Part shown: piece by piece, positions 18,607-26,212 of the stretch
How positions within the stretch are numbered: position 1 is the first letter of the stretch
How the letters are laid out: each line of letters opens with the position of its first letter
Assembly (NCBI RefSeq): GCF_013415325.1
Contig: NZ_JACBYE010000034.1
Location: forward strand, 1-47,543
Direction: 5' to 3'
DNA length: 47,543 nt
Source: Sanguibacter inulinus
Lineage (GTDB): Bacteria > Actinomycetota > Actinomycetes > Actinomycetales > Cellulomonadaceae
The notes under the pieces: model-generated
Seen by the model: only the letters and a program-made list of their open reading frames with translations
Database searches by the model: none
What the model was told of the DNA's origin: nothing
Made by a program: the position numbers and the translations under genes

Positions 18607-19221
18607 TCAGACGAGGCCGGCGAGGAACTGCTCGACATCACCCGACGAGGGCAGCAGCCCGCTCTCGAGGGCTTCTGCGAGGGTCGGTGCCGCAGCGTCC
18701 TTCTCGGACAGCTCGTAGCGCAGCGGTGAGCCGTCCCGAGCCGTCGTCGGCCAGTCGATGCCGATCGCAGGGTCGAGGGGGTGCACGCCGTGCTCACGGC
18801 CGGGCGCGTAGGGCGCGGAGCACAGGTAGAGCACGGTCGAGCTGTCCTCGAGGGACAAGAAGGCGTGCCCGAGCCCCTCCGAGAGGTAGATCGCCCGACG
18901 GTCGACGTCGTCGAGCAGGACCGAGTCCCACTGCCCGTAGGTCGGTGAGCCGACGCGGATGTCGACGACCACGTCGAGGACCGCTCCGCGTGCGCAGGTC
19001 ACGTACTTCGCCTGCCCAGGGGGCAGGTCCGCGAAATGGATGCCACGCAGCACCCCGGCGGCCGAGACCGAGAGGTTGGCCTGCGCGAGAGAGAGGTCGT
19101 GACCGGCCTCCTCCGCGAAGGGCGCGCCCTTGAACCACTCGAGGAACACCCCGCGGGGATCGCCGAACTGCTTCGGCGTGATCTCCCACGCACCGGGCAC
19201 TGACAGCTGTCGGAACTCCAC
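18607..19221 (-). CDS. rmlC: dTDP-4-dehydrorhamnose 3,5-epimerase
   Basis: Third enzyme of dTDP-L-rhamnose synthesis: double epimerisation of dTDP-4-dehydro-6-deoxyglucose. The 204-residue cupin has FGDPRGVFLEWFK, GVLRGIHFADLPPGQAKYVTC with the catalytic His62, VVVDIRVGSPTYGQW, the GLGHAFLSLED active-site strand, YLCSAPYAPGRE and the closing DPAIGIDWP, in canonical order and length. GTG 19221 is chosen because AAGGAGAG precedes it by six bases and residue 2 onward matches the family start; the frame is open further up but antisense to rmlD. It is divergent from rmlD across a 102-bp shared promoter region. Confidence 0.95.
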   Translation of the reverse strand: MEFRQLSVPGAWEITPKQFGDPRGVFLEWFKGAPFAEEAGHDLSLAQANLSVSAAGVLRGIHFADLPPGQAKYVTCARGAVLDVVVDIRVGSPTYGQWDSVLLDDVDRRAIYLSEGLGHAFLSLEDSSTVLYLCSAPYAPGREHGVHPLDPAIGIDWPTTARDGSPLRYELSEKDAAAPTLAEALESGLLPSSGDVEQFLAGLV

Positions 19222-19250
19222 AGGTCTCTCTCCTTCGTGACGGGACGGCC

Positions 19251-19256
19251 ATCGTA
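19251..19256 (-). promoter_or_regulatory. Candidate -10 box for rmlC
   Basis: TACGAT read on the minus strand, 29 bases upstream of the rmlC GTG. It allows a short leader that carries the AAGGAGAG ribosome-binding site. Its -35 region would overlap the -10 of the divergent rmlD promoter. Confidence 0.4.
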
Positions 19257-19273
19257 GTCGTGCCTGTCGCCGA

Positions 19274-19279
19274 TAGGCT
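19274..19279 (+). promoter_or_regulatory. Candidate -10 box for rmlD
   Basis: TAGGCT on the plus strand, 44 bases before the rmlD GTG. It lies back-to-back with the rmlC box, so RNA polymerase binding at the two promoters may be mutually exclusive. Confidence 0.4.
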
Positions 19280-19323
19280 GGTCCGGGCTCGCGGCTGCGG
19301 GACCCACGACGACAGGAGACATC

Positions 19324-20232
19324 GTGCACGAGGACAGCGGGACGCAGCGCGCACCCGGGACGCCGACCCCCGAGACGACGGCGCGCTGGGCGGTCGTCGG
19401 GGCTGCCGGCATGCTCGGCCACGACATGGTCGCGCGCCTGGAGCGCGGTGGGCGTGACGTCACCGGGCTGGTACGCGACACCCTCGACGTCACCGACGCC
19501 GCCGCGTGCGTCGAGGTGCTCGCGGGCTTCGACGTGGTGGTCAACTGCACGGCGTGGACGGCGGTCGACGACGCCGAGACCCACGAGGCGGCGGCCTTCG
19601 CGGTCAACGCCGTGGGCGCGGCGAACCTCGCCCGGGCAGCCGCGGCGCACGGCGCACGCCTCGTGCAGGTGTCGACCGACTACGTGTTCGCCGGCTCGGC
19701 CACCCAGCCCTACGAGGCTGACGCGGAGATCGCGCCGGTCTCGGCGTACGGCCGGACCAAGGCGGCGGGGGAGTGGGCTGTGCTCGCGGCGAGCCCCGAG
19801 CACATGGTCGTGCGCACGGCCTGGCTCTACGGCGCCGCAGGCGGGAGCTTCCCGCGGACCATCGCACGGGTGGCAGCCGAGCGCGGCGCAGTCTCGGTGG
19901 TCGACGACCAGCGCGGGCAGCCGACGTGGACGGGTGACGTGGCCGACCTCGTCCTCCGGCTGGTCGACGCCGAGGTGGCTGGCGGGATCTTCCACGCGAC
20001 GTCTTCGGGAGAGGCGACGTGGTTCGACTTCGCCCGTGAGGCCGTGGCGACGGCTGGTCTCGACCCTGAGGTGGTGACGCCGACGACGAGCGCGGACTTC
20101 GTGCGGCCCGCGCCTCGCCCCGCCTACTCGGTCCTGGGGCACGCCAGCCTGGTGGCTGCCGGTGTCGAGCCGATCGGCGACTGGCGCGGACGCTGGGCAG
20201 TCGCCGGTCAGGACGTCGTCGCGACGTCCTGA
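19324..20232 (+). CDS. rmlD: dTDP-4-dehydrorhamnose reductase
   Basis: Last step of dTDP-L-rhamnose synthesis: NAD(P)H reduction of dTDP-4-dehydrorhamnose. The 302-residue SDR has the nucleotide motif GAAGMLG (26-32), VVNCTAWTAVDDAE, VSTDYVFAG, the catalytic YGRTK (Y142/K146) and RTAWLYG. About 20 residues precede the Rossmann motif. GTG 19324 is supported by AGGAGA five bases upstream. The last codons form the left arm of a perfect 14-bp hairpin shared with convergent rmlA. rmlA, rmlC and rmlD are adjacent but on different strands, and rmlB is not in the window. Confidence 0.95.
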   Translation: MHEDSGTQRAPGTPTPETTARWAVVGAAGMLGHDMVARLERGGRDVTGLVRDTLDVTDAAACVEVLAGFDVVVNCTAWTAVDDAETHEAAAFAVNAVGAANLARAAAAHGARLVQVSTDYVFAGSATQPYEADAEIAPVSAYGRTKAAGEWAVLAASPEHMVVRTAWLYGAAGGSFPRTIARVAAERGAVSVVDDQRGQPTWTGDVADLVLRLVDAEVAGGIFHATSSGEATWFDFAREAVATAGLDPEVVTPTTSADFVRPAPRPAYSVLGHASLVAAGVEPIGDWRGRWAVAGQDVVATS

Positions 20233-20236
20233 CCGG
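20204..20236. terminator. Bidirectional hairpin overlapping the rmlD stop codon
   Basis: CCGGTCAGGACGTC (20204-20217), loop GTCGC, then the exact reverse complement at 20223-20236. This perfect 14-bp stem sits between convergent rmlD and rmlA. The rmlD stop codon (20230-20232) lies in the right arm, so the C-terminal codons are constrained by the hairpin. Confidence 0.85.
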
Positions 20237-20251
20237 CGGGGCAGGGGCCGG

Positions 20252-21130
20252 TCAGCGCGGACCGGGCCCCTCGTCCAGCAGCCCGAGCAGGTAGCTGCCG
20301 TAGCCGGACTTGACGAGCGCGTGGGCGCGCTCGGCGAGCGCCTCGTCGTCGAGGAACCCGCGGCGCCAGGCGATCTCCTCGGGAGCGCCGATCTTCAGGC
20401 CCTGCCGGTTCTCGATCGTCCGGACGTAGTCCGACGCCTCGAGCAGCGAGTCGAAGGTCCCGGTGTCGAGCCACGCAGTCCCACGCGGGAGCACCTCGAC
20501 CTGCAGCCGCCCCTGCTCGAGGTACGTGCGGTTCACGTCGGTGATCTCGTACTCCCCGCGGGGCGAGGGCGCGAGCGACCGGGCGATCTCGACGACGTCG
20601 TTGTCGTAGAAGTACAGCCCGGGCACCGCGTAGCTGCTCTTGGGGTGCGTCGGCTTCTCCTCGAGCGAGAGCGCCTTGCCTGCGTCGTCGAACTCGACCA
20701 CGCCGTAGGCGGTGGGGTCGGACACCCTATAGGCGAAGACCGCGCCGCCGTCGATGTCGGTGAAGCGCGAGAGCTGGTTGCCCAGGCCGGGGCCGTAGAA
20801 GATGTTGTCGCCGAGCACGAGCGAGACCGAGTCGTCGCCGATGAAGTCTGCGCCGAGCACGAAGGCCTGGGCCAGCCCGTCGGGGACCTCTTGGACCGTG
20901 TACTGGATCGAGATGCCGAACTGCGACCCGTCGCCCAGCAGGCGCCGGAACTGCTCGGCGTCGTGGGGGGTGGTGATGACGAGGACGTCTCTGATCCCCG
21001 CGAGCATCAGCGTCGAGAGAGGGTAGTAGATCATCGGCTTGTCGTAGACGGGCACGAGCTGCTTCGAGACGCCGAGCGTGATCGGGTGGAGCCTGGTGCC
21101 GGACCCGCCGGCCAAGATGATTCCGCGCAT
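20252..21130 (-). CDS. rmlA: Glucose-1-phosphate thymidylyltransferase
   Basis: First step of dTDP-L-rhamnose synthesis: Glc-1-P + dTTP to dTDP-glucose. The 292-residue enzyme has the signature [74 protein letters not shown] and [20 protein letters not shown] 21130 gives the canonical MRGIIL start; an in-frame GTG at 21136 adds two residues and cannot be excluded. The ribosome-binding site is weak for both. The gene is convergent with rmlD and separated from it by a shared hairpin. Feedback by dTDP-rhamnose is known for the family. Confidence 0.96.
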   Translation of the reverse strand: MRGIILAGGSGTRLHPITLGVSKQLVPVYDKPMIYYPLSTLMLAGIRDVLVITTPHDAEQFRRLLGDGSQFGISIQYTVQEVPDGLAQAFVLGADFIGDDSVSLVLGDNIFYGPGLGNQLSRFTDIDGGAVFAYRVSDPTAYGVVEFDDAGKALSLEEKPTHPKSSYAVPGLYFYDNDVVEIARSLAPSPRGEYEITDVNRTYLEQGRLQVEVLPRGTAWLDTGTFDSLLEASDYVRTIENRQGLKIGAPEEIAWRRGFLDDEALAERAHALVKSGYGSYLLGLLDEGPGPR

Positions 21131-21179
21131 CGTCACAGTCTGCCCGACTTCGTGCCGCAGCGTGTGCCTGACCGGCTGG

Positions 21180-21956
21180 TCAGCGCTGGGCCGTGACCCG
21201 CTCGGTCTCCACGAGGCGGGCCAGCCGGCCGGGCGGCAGCGTGCCGTCGTCGTCGGGCTGGACGAGCACGAGAGAACCGTCCGCGGCCCACAGGTCGAGC
21301 GCTGTGGCGAGCAGGCTGACGACAGCCCCCGGTCCCGCCGGCACCGCCACGAGGGTGCGGTCGCCGGGCGCCACGGGGTCGACCTGCGACCGTGACCAGT
21401 CGAGCAGCGCGGCGAAGGCCACGTCGCCTCGCGCTGAGCTCAGGGCGGTCTCGTCCGGGTCGAGCGGTGCGACGTACCCGACCTGGTCGCCGTAGGTCAT
21501 GACGGCCGACGCGGCGTCGACGGTCCCGGGCGGGAGGTCCGCGCCGAAGCTCCGGGCGAGCGCGGGCAGCGCGACGGCGACGAGCTCGGTCCCACGGGGA
21601 CGTGTGCCGTCCGGCGTAGTCCAGCGGTCGGGGGTCGCGGTGACCACGACGTCGGCGCCCGAGAGGTCTGCGGCGGGGTCCGAGGAGTCGTCCACGACGC
21701 GCAGGTGAGCACCGGCCCGCCACGTCGCGAGAGCCCAGACGAGGGTCCGCCAGTGCGGCGGCAGGTCGGTCACGACCACGGTGCCCGGCTCGGCGTCGAA
21801 CTCCTCTACCAGCAGGTTCGTCGTCTTGGACACCCAGTTGACGAGCACCGCGCCCGACAGCTCGATGCGTTCGCCGCCGTCTCCGTACCAGGTCAGGCGT
21901 GGTCGTCCGGGCTCGGTCGTCAGGGCGCCGAGGAGGGAGGGCAGAGTGTGCGGCAT
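21180..21956 (-). CDS. TIGR03089-like actinobacterial protein
   Basis: A 258-residue protein resembling the N-terminal part of AMP-binding (ANL) enzymes but lacking the adenylation core motifs. It contains [20 protein letters not shown] and [16 protein letters not shown] near the N-terminus, typical of family TIGR03089, which is confined to Actinobacteria and often lies near rmlD, whiB2 and mannose-1-phosphate genes. Its function is unknown. The ATG at 21956 follows a TACGAT box by only six bases on the minus strand, so translation may be leaderless. The gene diverges from whiB across 222 bases and is 49 bases upstream of rmlA on the same strand. Confidence 0.85.
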   Translation of the reverse strand: MPHTLPSLLGALTTEPGRPRLTWYGDGGERIELSGAVLVNWVSKTTNLLVEEFDAEPGTVVVTDLPPHWRTLVWALATWRAGAHLRVVDDSSDPAADLSGADVVVTATPDRWTTPDGTRPRGTELVAVALPALARSFGADLPPGTVDAASAVMTYGDQVGYVAPLDPDETALSSARGDVAFAALLDWSRSQVDPVAPGDRTLVAVPAGPGAVVSLLATALDLWAADGSLVLVQPDDDGTLPPGRLARLVETERVTAQR

Positions 21957-21962
21957 AGCACG

Positions 21963-21968
21963 ATCGTA
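21963..21968 (-). promoter_or_regulatory. Candidate -10 box for the TIGR03089-like gene
   Basis: TACGAT on the minus strand ends six bases before the ATG at 21956, with no ribosome-binding site between. This is consistent with a leaderless transcript that may continue into rmlA. Confidence 0.4.
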
Positions 21969-22037
21969 GTCGGGCCACGAATCGCGGGGGTGTGCGGAAC
22001 TTCACCCGCCCCTATGTCCTAAACGGAACAACTCGGC

Positions 22038-22066
22038 TTGACTCATAGAAGTGACACGCGTGTAAT
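22038..22066 (+). promoter_or_regulatory. Sigma-70-like promoter of whiB
   Basis: TTGACT (22038-22043), a 17-bp spacer and TGTAAT (22061-22066) give the best housekeeping-type promoter match found here. The 10-bp palindrome ACACGCGTGT (22054-22063) overlaps the -10 and could be an operator. The predicted 5' leader to the whiB ATG is about 105 bases and holds a small TGAGCG/CGCTCA hairpin. Confidence 0.6.
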
Positions 22067-22178
22067 TTACGTCAACGGTCCACGCCGTGCGCCCTGAGAA
22101 CGTGAGCGAGATCACGCTCATACGTCTGCCGCGGCTGCCGATCGTGAGACGACTGCTGATGCCCGGAGGGGGTGTGCC

Positions 22179-22514
22179 ATGTGGGACCTGCTCGACGAGG
22201 ACAAAGACTTCCCCACTGACGCGGGACTGACCGAGGACGCACCGCAGACGCTCGCGCCTGTGCTGCCGCTCTTCGGCGCCGCCGACGACGAGGCGATCAT
22301 CGGGTGGCAGGAGCGCGCTCTGTGCGCCCAGACCGACCCCGAGGCGTTCTTCCCCGAGAAGGGCGGCTCGACCCGCGAGGCCAAGAAGGTCTGCGTGAGC
22401 TGCGACGTCAGGTCCGAGTGCCTCGACTACGCGCTCGAGAACGACGAGCGCTTCGGCATCTGGGGCGGGCTCTCCGAGCGCGAGCGCCGCAAGCTCAAGC
22501 GCCGCGCGGTCTGA
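22179..22514 (+). CDS. whiB: WhiB-family [4Fe-4S] transcriptional regulator (WhiB2/WhiB type)
   Basis: A 111-residue WhiB-like protein. The four cluster cysteines are C49, C72, C75 and C81 (C-x22-C-x2-C-x5-C). They are followed by the GIWGG turn (93-97) and a basic DNA-contact tail SERERRKLKRRAV. An acidic ~40-residue N-terminal extension matches the WhiB2/WhmD/WhiB subgroup, which partners a WhiA-type regulator to control septation in actinobacteria. GGAGGGGG seven bases upstream supports ATG 22179. It has its own promoter and a hairpin at 22546-22563, so it is monocistronic. Its position among wall-glycopolymer genes matches the mycobacterial whiB2 locus as I recall it. Confidence 0.95.
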   Translation: MWDLLDEDKDFPTDAGLTEDAPQTLAPVLPLFGAADDEAIIGWQERALCAQTDPEAFFPEKGGSTREAKKVCVSCDVRSECLDYALENDERFGIWGGLSERERRKLKRRAV

Positions 22515-22545
22515 ACCACCCCTCCCCCCGGGGCACCTCCTCGAC

Positions 22546-22563
22546 CGCACGCACCTGCGTGCG
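22546..22563 (+). terminator. Hairpin after whiB
   Basis: CGCACGCA, two-base loop, TGCGTGCG: a perfect self-complementary stem 32 bases after the whiB stop and 77 bases before the next gene. There is no T tract. Confidence 0.5.
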
Positions 22564-22639
22564 CGGCGCCCCACAGGCAGCACCCAGACTCGCGCCGCGC
22601 CGTGCTCGCCGCCGCCGGTCTGCGGGCGGTTGAGGCACT

Positions 22640-25600
22640 ATGGACGACGGTATGACAACTCCGAGCCCTCTCCCCACGGCGGACCCGACCGCGGAGCGCA
22701 CCCCCGCCGGGGTCGTGACCGCGATCCTCGTCACCCGTGGCACCACGCCCTATCTCGACGCCTCCCTCCGCGCCGTGCTGGCTGTCGACCGTGCTCCGTC
22801 GCGGGTCGTCGTTGCCGACACCTCCGAGGACTCGAGCGCACAGGTCGCCCCCGACCTCGCCGACCAGGTGGTCGTGCACAGGGTCCCCGGGGCTCGCTCC
22901 TTCGGGACCGCCGTCTCTGCGGTGCTCGCCGACCTCCCCGCCGTCGACAGCACGTGGCTCTGGCTGTTCCACGACGACTCCGCCCCCGAGCGCAGGTCGC
23001 TCGACCACCTGCTGCGCGCCCTCGAGCACACGAGCAACGTCGCCGTGGCCGGGTCCAAGCAGGTCCGCTGGGACGCCCCAGAGGAGCTGCTCGAGGTCGG
23101 CTACACGGTCTCCCGCAGCGGTCGCCGCATGACAGGCGTCGAAGACGGCGAGCTCGAGCAGGGCCAGCACGACTCCCGCGACGACGTCCTCGCGGTCGGC
23201 CTCACGGGTGCGCTCGTGCGCCGCTCGGTGTGGCTCGAGCTCCGGGGGACGGACCCCACCTACGGCGTCTTCGGCGACAGCCTCGACCTCTGCTACCGCG
23301 CCCGCCGCGCCGGTCACCGCGTGATCGTGGTGCCGACGGCGGTCGTGCACCACGCCAGGGCTTCCCTCACAGGGGAGCGCACCCGCACCGCGGCCGGTAC
23401 CCGCACCGACGCGGCAGGCGCCTCCGACAGCCTCGTCTCGGGGGACCCGTCCTTCGGGCCGCGCCTGCGGTCCCAGCTGTTCTTCCTCGCCTCGACGCTG
23501 CCCGTCGTCGTGCTGCCGTTCTTCCTCGTCCTCGCCGTGGTCGCCGGTCCGGTCCGCGCGCTCTACAGGATCGCCGTCAAGCAGCCCGGCCAGGCGCTCG
23601 AAGAGATCTGGGCGCCGCTGTGGCTCGTCGGCCGGACCCCGCGGACCATCAGGGCGCGGACTGTCGCGGCCCGCACCAGCTCGGTGCCGCGCCGACGCCT
23701 GGCCCCGCTGCTGGCCACGACCCGTGACGTCATCACCTCTCACCAGGACCGCAGGCTCGCCGCGCGTGCCCGGCGCAAGGCGCTCCACAGGAACGACGAC
23801 CTCGACCGCGCCGAGATCCGGCAGACCGGCAGGCGGCGTCGGCTCACGCTGCTCGGCCTGGTGCTGCTGCTCTGCGTCGTGACCGTCGTCGCCCTCGGAC
23901 CCGCGGTCTCGACCCTCACCAGCACGGGGCGCGTCGTCGGCGGCGCCCTGCTCCCGGCTCGCGGCGGCTGGTCCGACCTGTGGCAGGCGATCTCCGGCGG
24001 TTGGGTCCGTGACGGCCTCGGTGCCTCCGCGCCGGCCGACCCGCTGCTCACAGCCATCGCCCCGGTCACCGCGCTCACGGGTGGCGACCTCCAGCTCGCG
24101 GTCAACCTGCTCGTCGTCGCCGGGCTCGTGCTGTCGGGCCTCGGAGCCTGGTTCGCGGCCGGCGTCGTGACCCGGTCGCTGAGCCTGCGGTCCTGGGCGG
24201 TCCTGGTGTGGGTCGCCGCCCCGACGCTGCTCGCGGCGGTCGGGCAGGGGCGCCTCGGTGCGATCCTCGCCCATGCCGCGCTCCCGTGGTTCGCCCTCGC
24301 TCTCGTCCGAGCCCTCGGGCTCCAGCGCACCGACGTGTGGGGCCGGCTGCGCATGCGGTCGCAGGCCCGCGCAGACCAGCGCTTCCAGGACCGGGAGCGC
24401 GAGCGACTCGCCGCGCGTGCGGCTGCTGCGGCCGTCTCCGAGACGGCTGAGGCGAAGGAGGCGGCTGAGGCTGGCGGGACGGCTGAGGCGAGCGAGACCG
24501 CTGGTGCGGTCGAGAAGACCGCGGCTGACAAGCCTGTCGGTACCCACCCGGCCGGCCGGTCGACCGACGCGCTCACGGTGACTGTCGACGACCCCGACGA
24601 CCTCTACGACGGCGCTGGCACGGGCCTCGACGCCGCGCCCGTCGACGCCGCGCCCCGCCCGGCGTCCTCTGCGGGACCACGCACGCCGGTCCGCGGTTCT
24701 CTCGCGGCCCTCGGCGCCGCAGCCCTGCTCTGCGCGGTGGTCGTCGCTGGAGCCCCTGTGCTCATGCTGCCGATCCTCGTGGCCCTGGTCGTCGTCGCCG
24801 CTGCCGCACCGCGGCACCGTCGTCCGCTGCTGCTCGTCCCCGTGCCCGCCCTCGCGGTCCTCGGGCCCCTCGTGGTCCGGGCCGTGGTGACCTGGGACAG
24901 CGGCGGCTGGCGCATCCTGCTCGGCGACCCCGGTCTCGCGACACCGTCGCAGGCACCCGTCGCGTGGCAGCAGCTGCTCGGCTTCCCTGGTCCTGCTCGT
25001 CCGTGGTTCGTCGCAGACGGCGTGTGGGCCGAGATCTGGCGGTACGCACCGGGGCTGCTCGGCGGGCTGCTCCTGCTCGCTGCGCTCGTCGGTCTGCTCC
25101 GCTCGGGCGGACGCGGCGCTGCCGCTCGTGCCGGCTGGGCTGTCGCAGCCCTCGGTCTGGCGACAGCACTCGTCTCCGGTGCGACAGTCGTCGCCGCAGG
25201 GGTCGACGGCGCCGTGACGGGATGGCCCGGCGCAGGGCTCTCGCTCATGACCCTGGGTCTGCTCGCCGCTGCCCTCCTCGGGCTCGACGGTCTCAGCGAG
25301 AAGGCTGTGAGTCACACCTTCGGCTGGCGGCAGGTGGCCGTCGGCGCGCTCGCGACAGTGTTGGCTGCCGTCCCGCTCGCGGGGCTGACGGCATGGACCG
25401 TCCAGGCCCGCAGCGACGACAGCCCGGTGCTCGTGCAGTCGCTCGACCGGGCGATCGTGCCGGCCGTCGGTCAGCAGATGCAGGACTCCGGTCGCCAGGC
25501 CCGGGTGCTCGCCCTCGAGGTCGGCGCCGACGGCTCGGTCCACTACCAGCTGCTCCACGACGACGGACCCCAGCTCGTCGACTCCTCGGTGGTCGTCGAC

Positions 25601-26212
25601 GTCGCCCGTCTGACGAACCGTCCCGACAGCCTCGCCGAGCCTGTCGCCCAGCTGTCTGCAGGGCTCGACGGCGACCAGGTCGCGGTCCTCGGCGAGGCGG
25701 GGATCGGCGCTGTCCTCGTGCCGCCGTCCCCTGACCTCGCCAGGGCCGAGCTCGTCAGCCGCATCGACACCGTCGCCGGTCTCGAGCGGATCACCGAGAA
25801 CGAGTCGGGCACGATCTGGCGGGTCGCACCCGACGGCTCGGCCGAGACCGCGCTCCAGCCCGGGTGGGCCGACGTCTACAGCCCGGACGAGAGCGGGACC
25901 CTCGTGCCGTCAGGTGTCCTGGCCGCAGAGCCGCTGCGCGTCGACGTCGAGGTGCCTGCCGGTGCTGCGGGGCGGGTGGTCGTGCTGGCCGAGAACTACG
26001 CGCCGGGGTGGCGTGCGACGCTCGACGGGCAGCCGCTGCGGTCGGTCGGCGACGAGCAGCCTGCCTTCGAGCTCGGCGCTGCCGGCGGTCATCTCGTGGT
26101 CGAGTACGAGCGAGCCAGCCGTGCACCGTGGTTGATCCTGCAGGGCACCGTGCTCGTGGTCTTCGTGCTGCTCGCCCTGCCGGTCCGTCGTCGTCGAGGA
26201 GGGGCCCGATGA
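22640..26212 (+). CDS. Very large GT2 glycosyltransferase / polytopic membrane fusion
   Basis: A 1190-residue protein. Residues ~22-270 are a GT2 domain (VVTAILVTRGTTPYLDASLRA, VVADTSEDSS, WLWLFHDDSAPERR with the metal motif, VFGDSLDLCYRARRAGHRVI). About ten or more hydrophobic helices from ~275 to ~930 follow, then an extracytoplasmic C-terminal domain with beta character and a last helix before RRRRGGAR. Residues ~585-680 are an Ala/Glu/Thr-rich loop. Such fusions sit next to whiB2 and DUF5719 genes in many Actinobacteria and are thought to act on wall glycans; substrate unknown. ATG 22640 is used; ATG 22652 is an alternative. It overlaps the next gene by ATGA. Confidence 0.85.
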   Translation: MDDGMTTPSPLPTADPTAERTPAGVVTAILVTRGTTPYLDASLRAVLAVDRAPSRVVVADTSEDSSAQVAPDLADQVVVHRVPGARSFGTAVSAVLADLPAVDSTWLWLFHDDSAPERRSLDHLLRALEHTSNVAVAGSKQVRWDAPEELLEVGYTVSRSGRRMTGVEDGELEQGQHDSRDDVLAVGLTGALVRRSVWLELRGTDPTYGVFGDSLDLCYRARRAGHRVIVVPTAVVHHARASLTGERTRTAAGTRTDAAGASDSLVSGDPSFGPRLRSQLFFLASTLPVVVLPFFLVLAVVAGPVRALYRIAVKQPGQALEEIWAPLWLVGRTPRTIRARTVAARTSSVPRRRLAPLLATTRDVITSHQDRRLAARARRKALHRNDDLDRAEIRQTGRRRRLTLLGLVLLLCVVTVVALGPAVSTLTSTGRVVGGALLPARGGWSDLWQAISGGWVRDGLGASAPADPLLTAIAPVTALTGGDLQLAVNLLVVAGLVLSGLGAWFAAGVVTRSLSLRSWAVLVWVAAPTLLAAVGQGRLGAILAHAALPWFALALVRALGLQRTDVWGRLRMRSQARADQRFQDRERERLAARAAAAAVSETAEAKEAAEAGGTAEASETAGAVEKTAADKPVGTHPAGRSTDALTVTVDDPDDLYDGAGTGLDAAPVDAAPRPASSAGPRTPVRGSLAALGAAALLCAVVVAGAPVLMLPILVALVVVAAAAPRHRRPLLLVPVPALAVLGPLVVRAVVTWDSGGWRILLGDPGLATPSQAPVAWQQLLGFPGPARPWFVADGVWAEIWRYAPGLLGGLLLLAALVGLLRSGGRGAAARAGWAVAALGLATALVSGATVVAAGVDGAVTGWPGAGLSLMTLGLLAAALLGLDGLSEKAVSHTFGWRQVAVGALATVLAAVPLAGLTAWTVQARSDDSPVLVQSLDRAIVPAVGQQMQDSGRQARVLALEVGADGSVHYQLLHDDGPQLVDSSVVVDVARLTNRPDSLAEPVAQLSAGLDGDQVAVLGEAGIGAVLVPPSPDLARAELVSRIDTVAGLERITENESGTIWRVAPDGSAETALQPGWADVYSPDESGTLVPSGVLAAEPLRVDVEVPAGAAGRVVVLAENYAPGWRATLDGQPLRSVGDEQPAFELGAAGGHLVVEYERASRAPWLILQGTVLVVFVLLALPVRRRRGGAR

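Noticed and set aside
19222-20142. Upstream extension of the rmlC frame
   Set aside because: The frame stays open antisense to rmlD, but the conserved RmlC N-terminus begins at GTG 19221, which has a strong ribosome-binding site.
22427-25558. A 1043-codon open frame on the minus strand opposite the giant GT2
   Set aside because: It is rich in Arg/Gly/Glu/His without domains, a known artefact of GC-rich codon bias. The plus strand encodes a recognisable GT2 with membrane helices and a coupled downstream gene.
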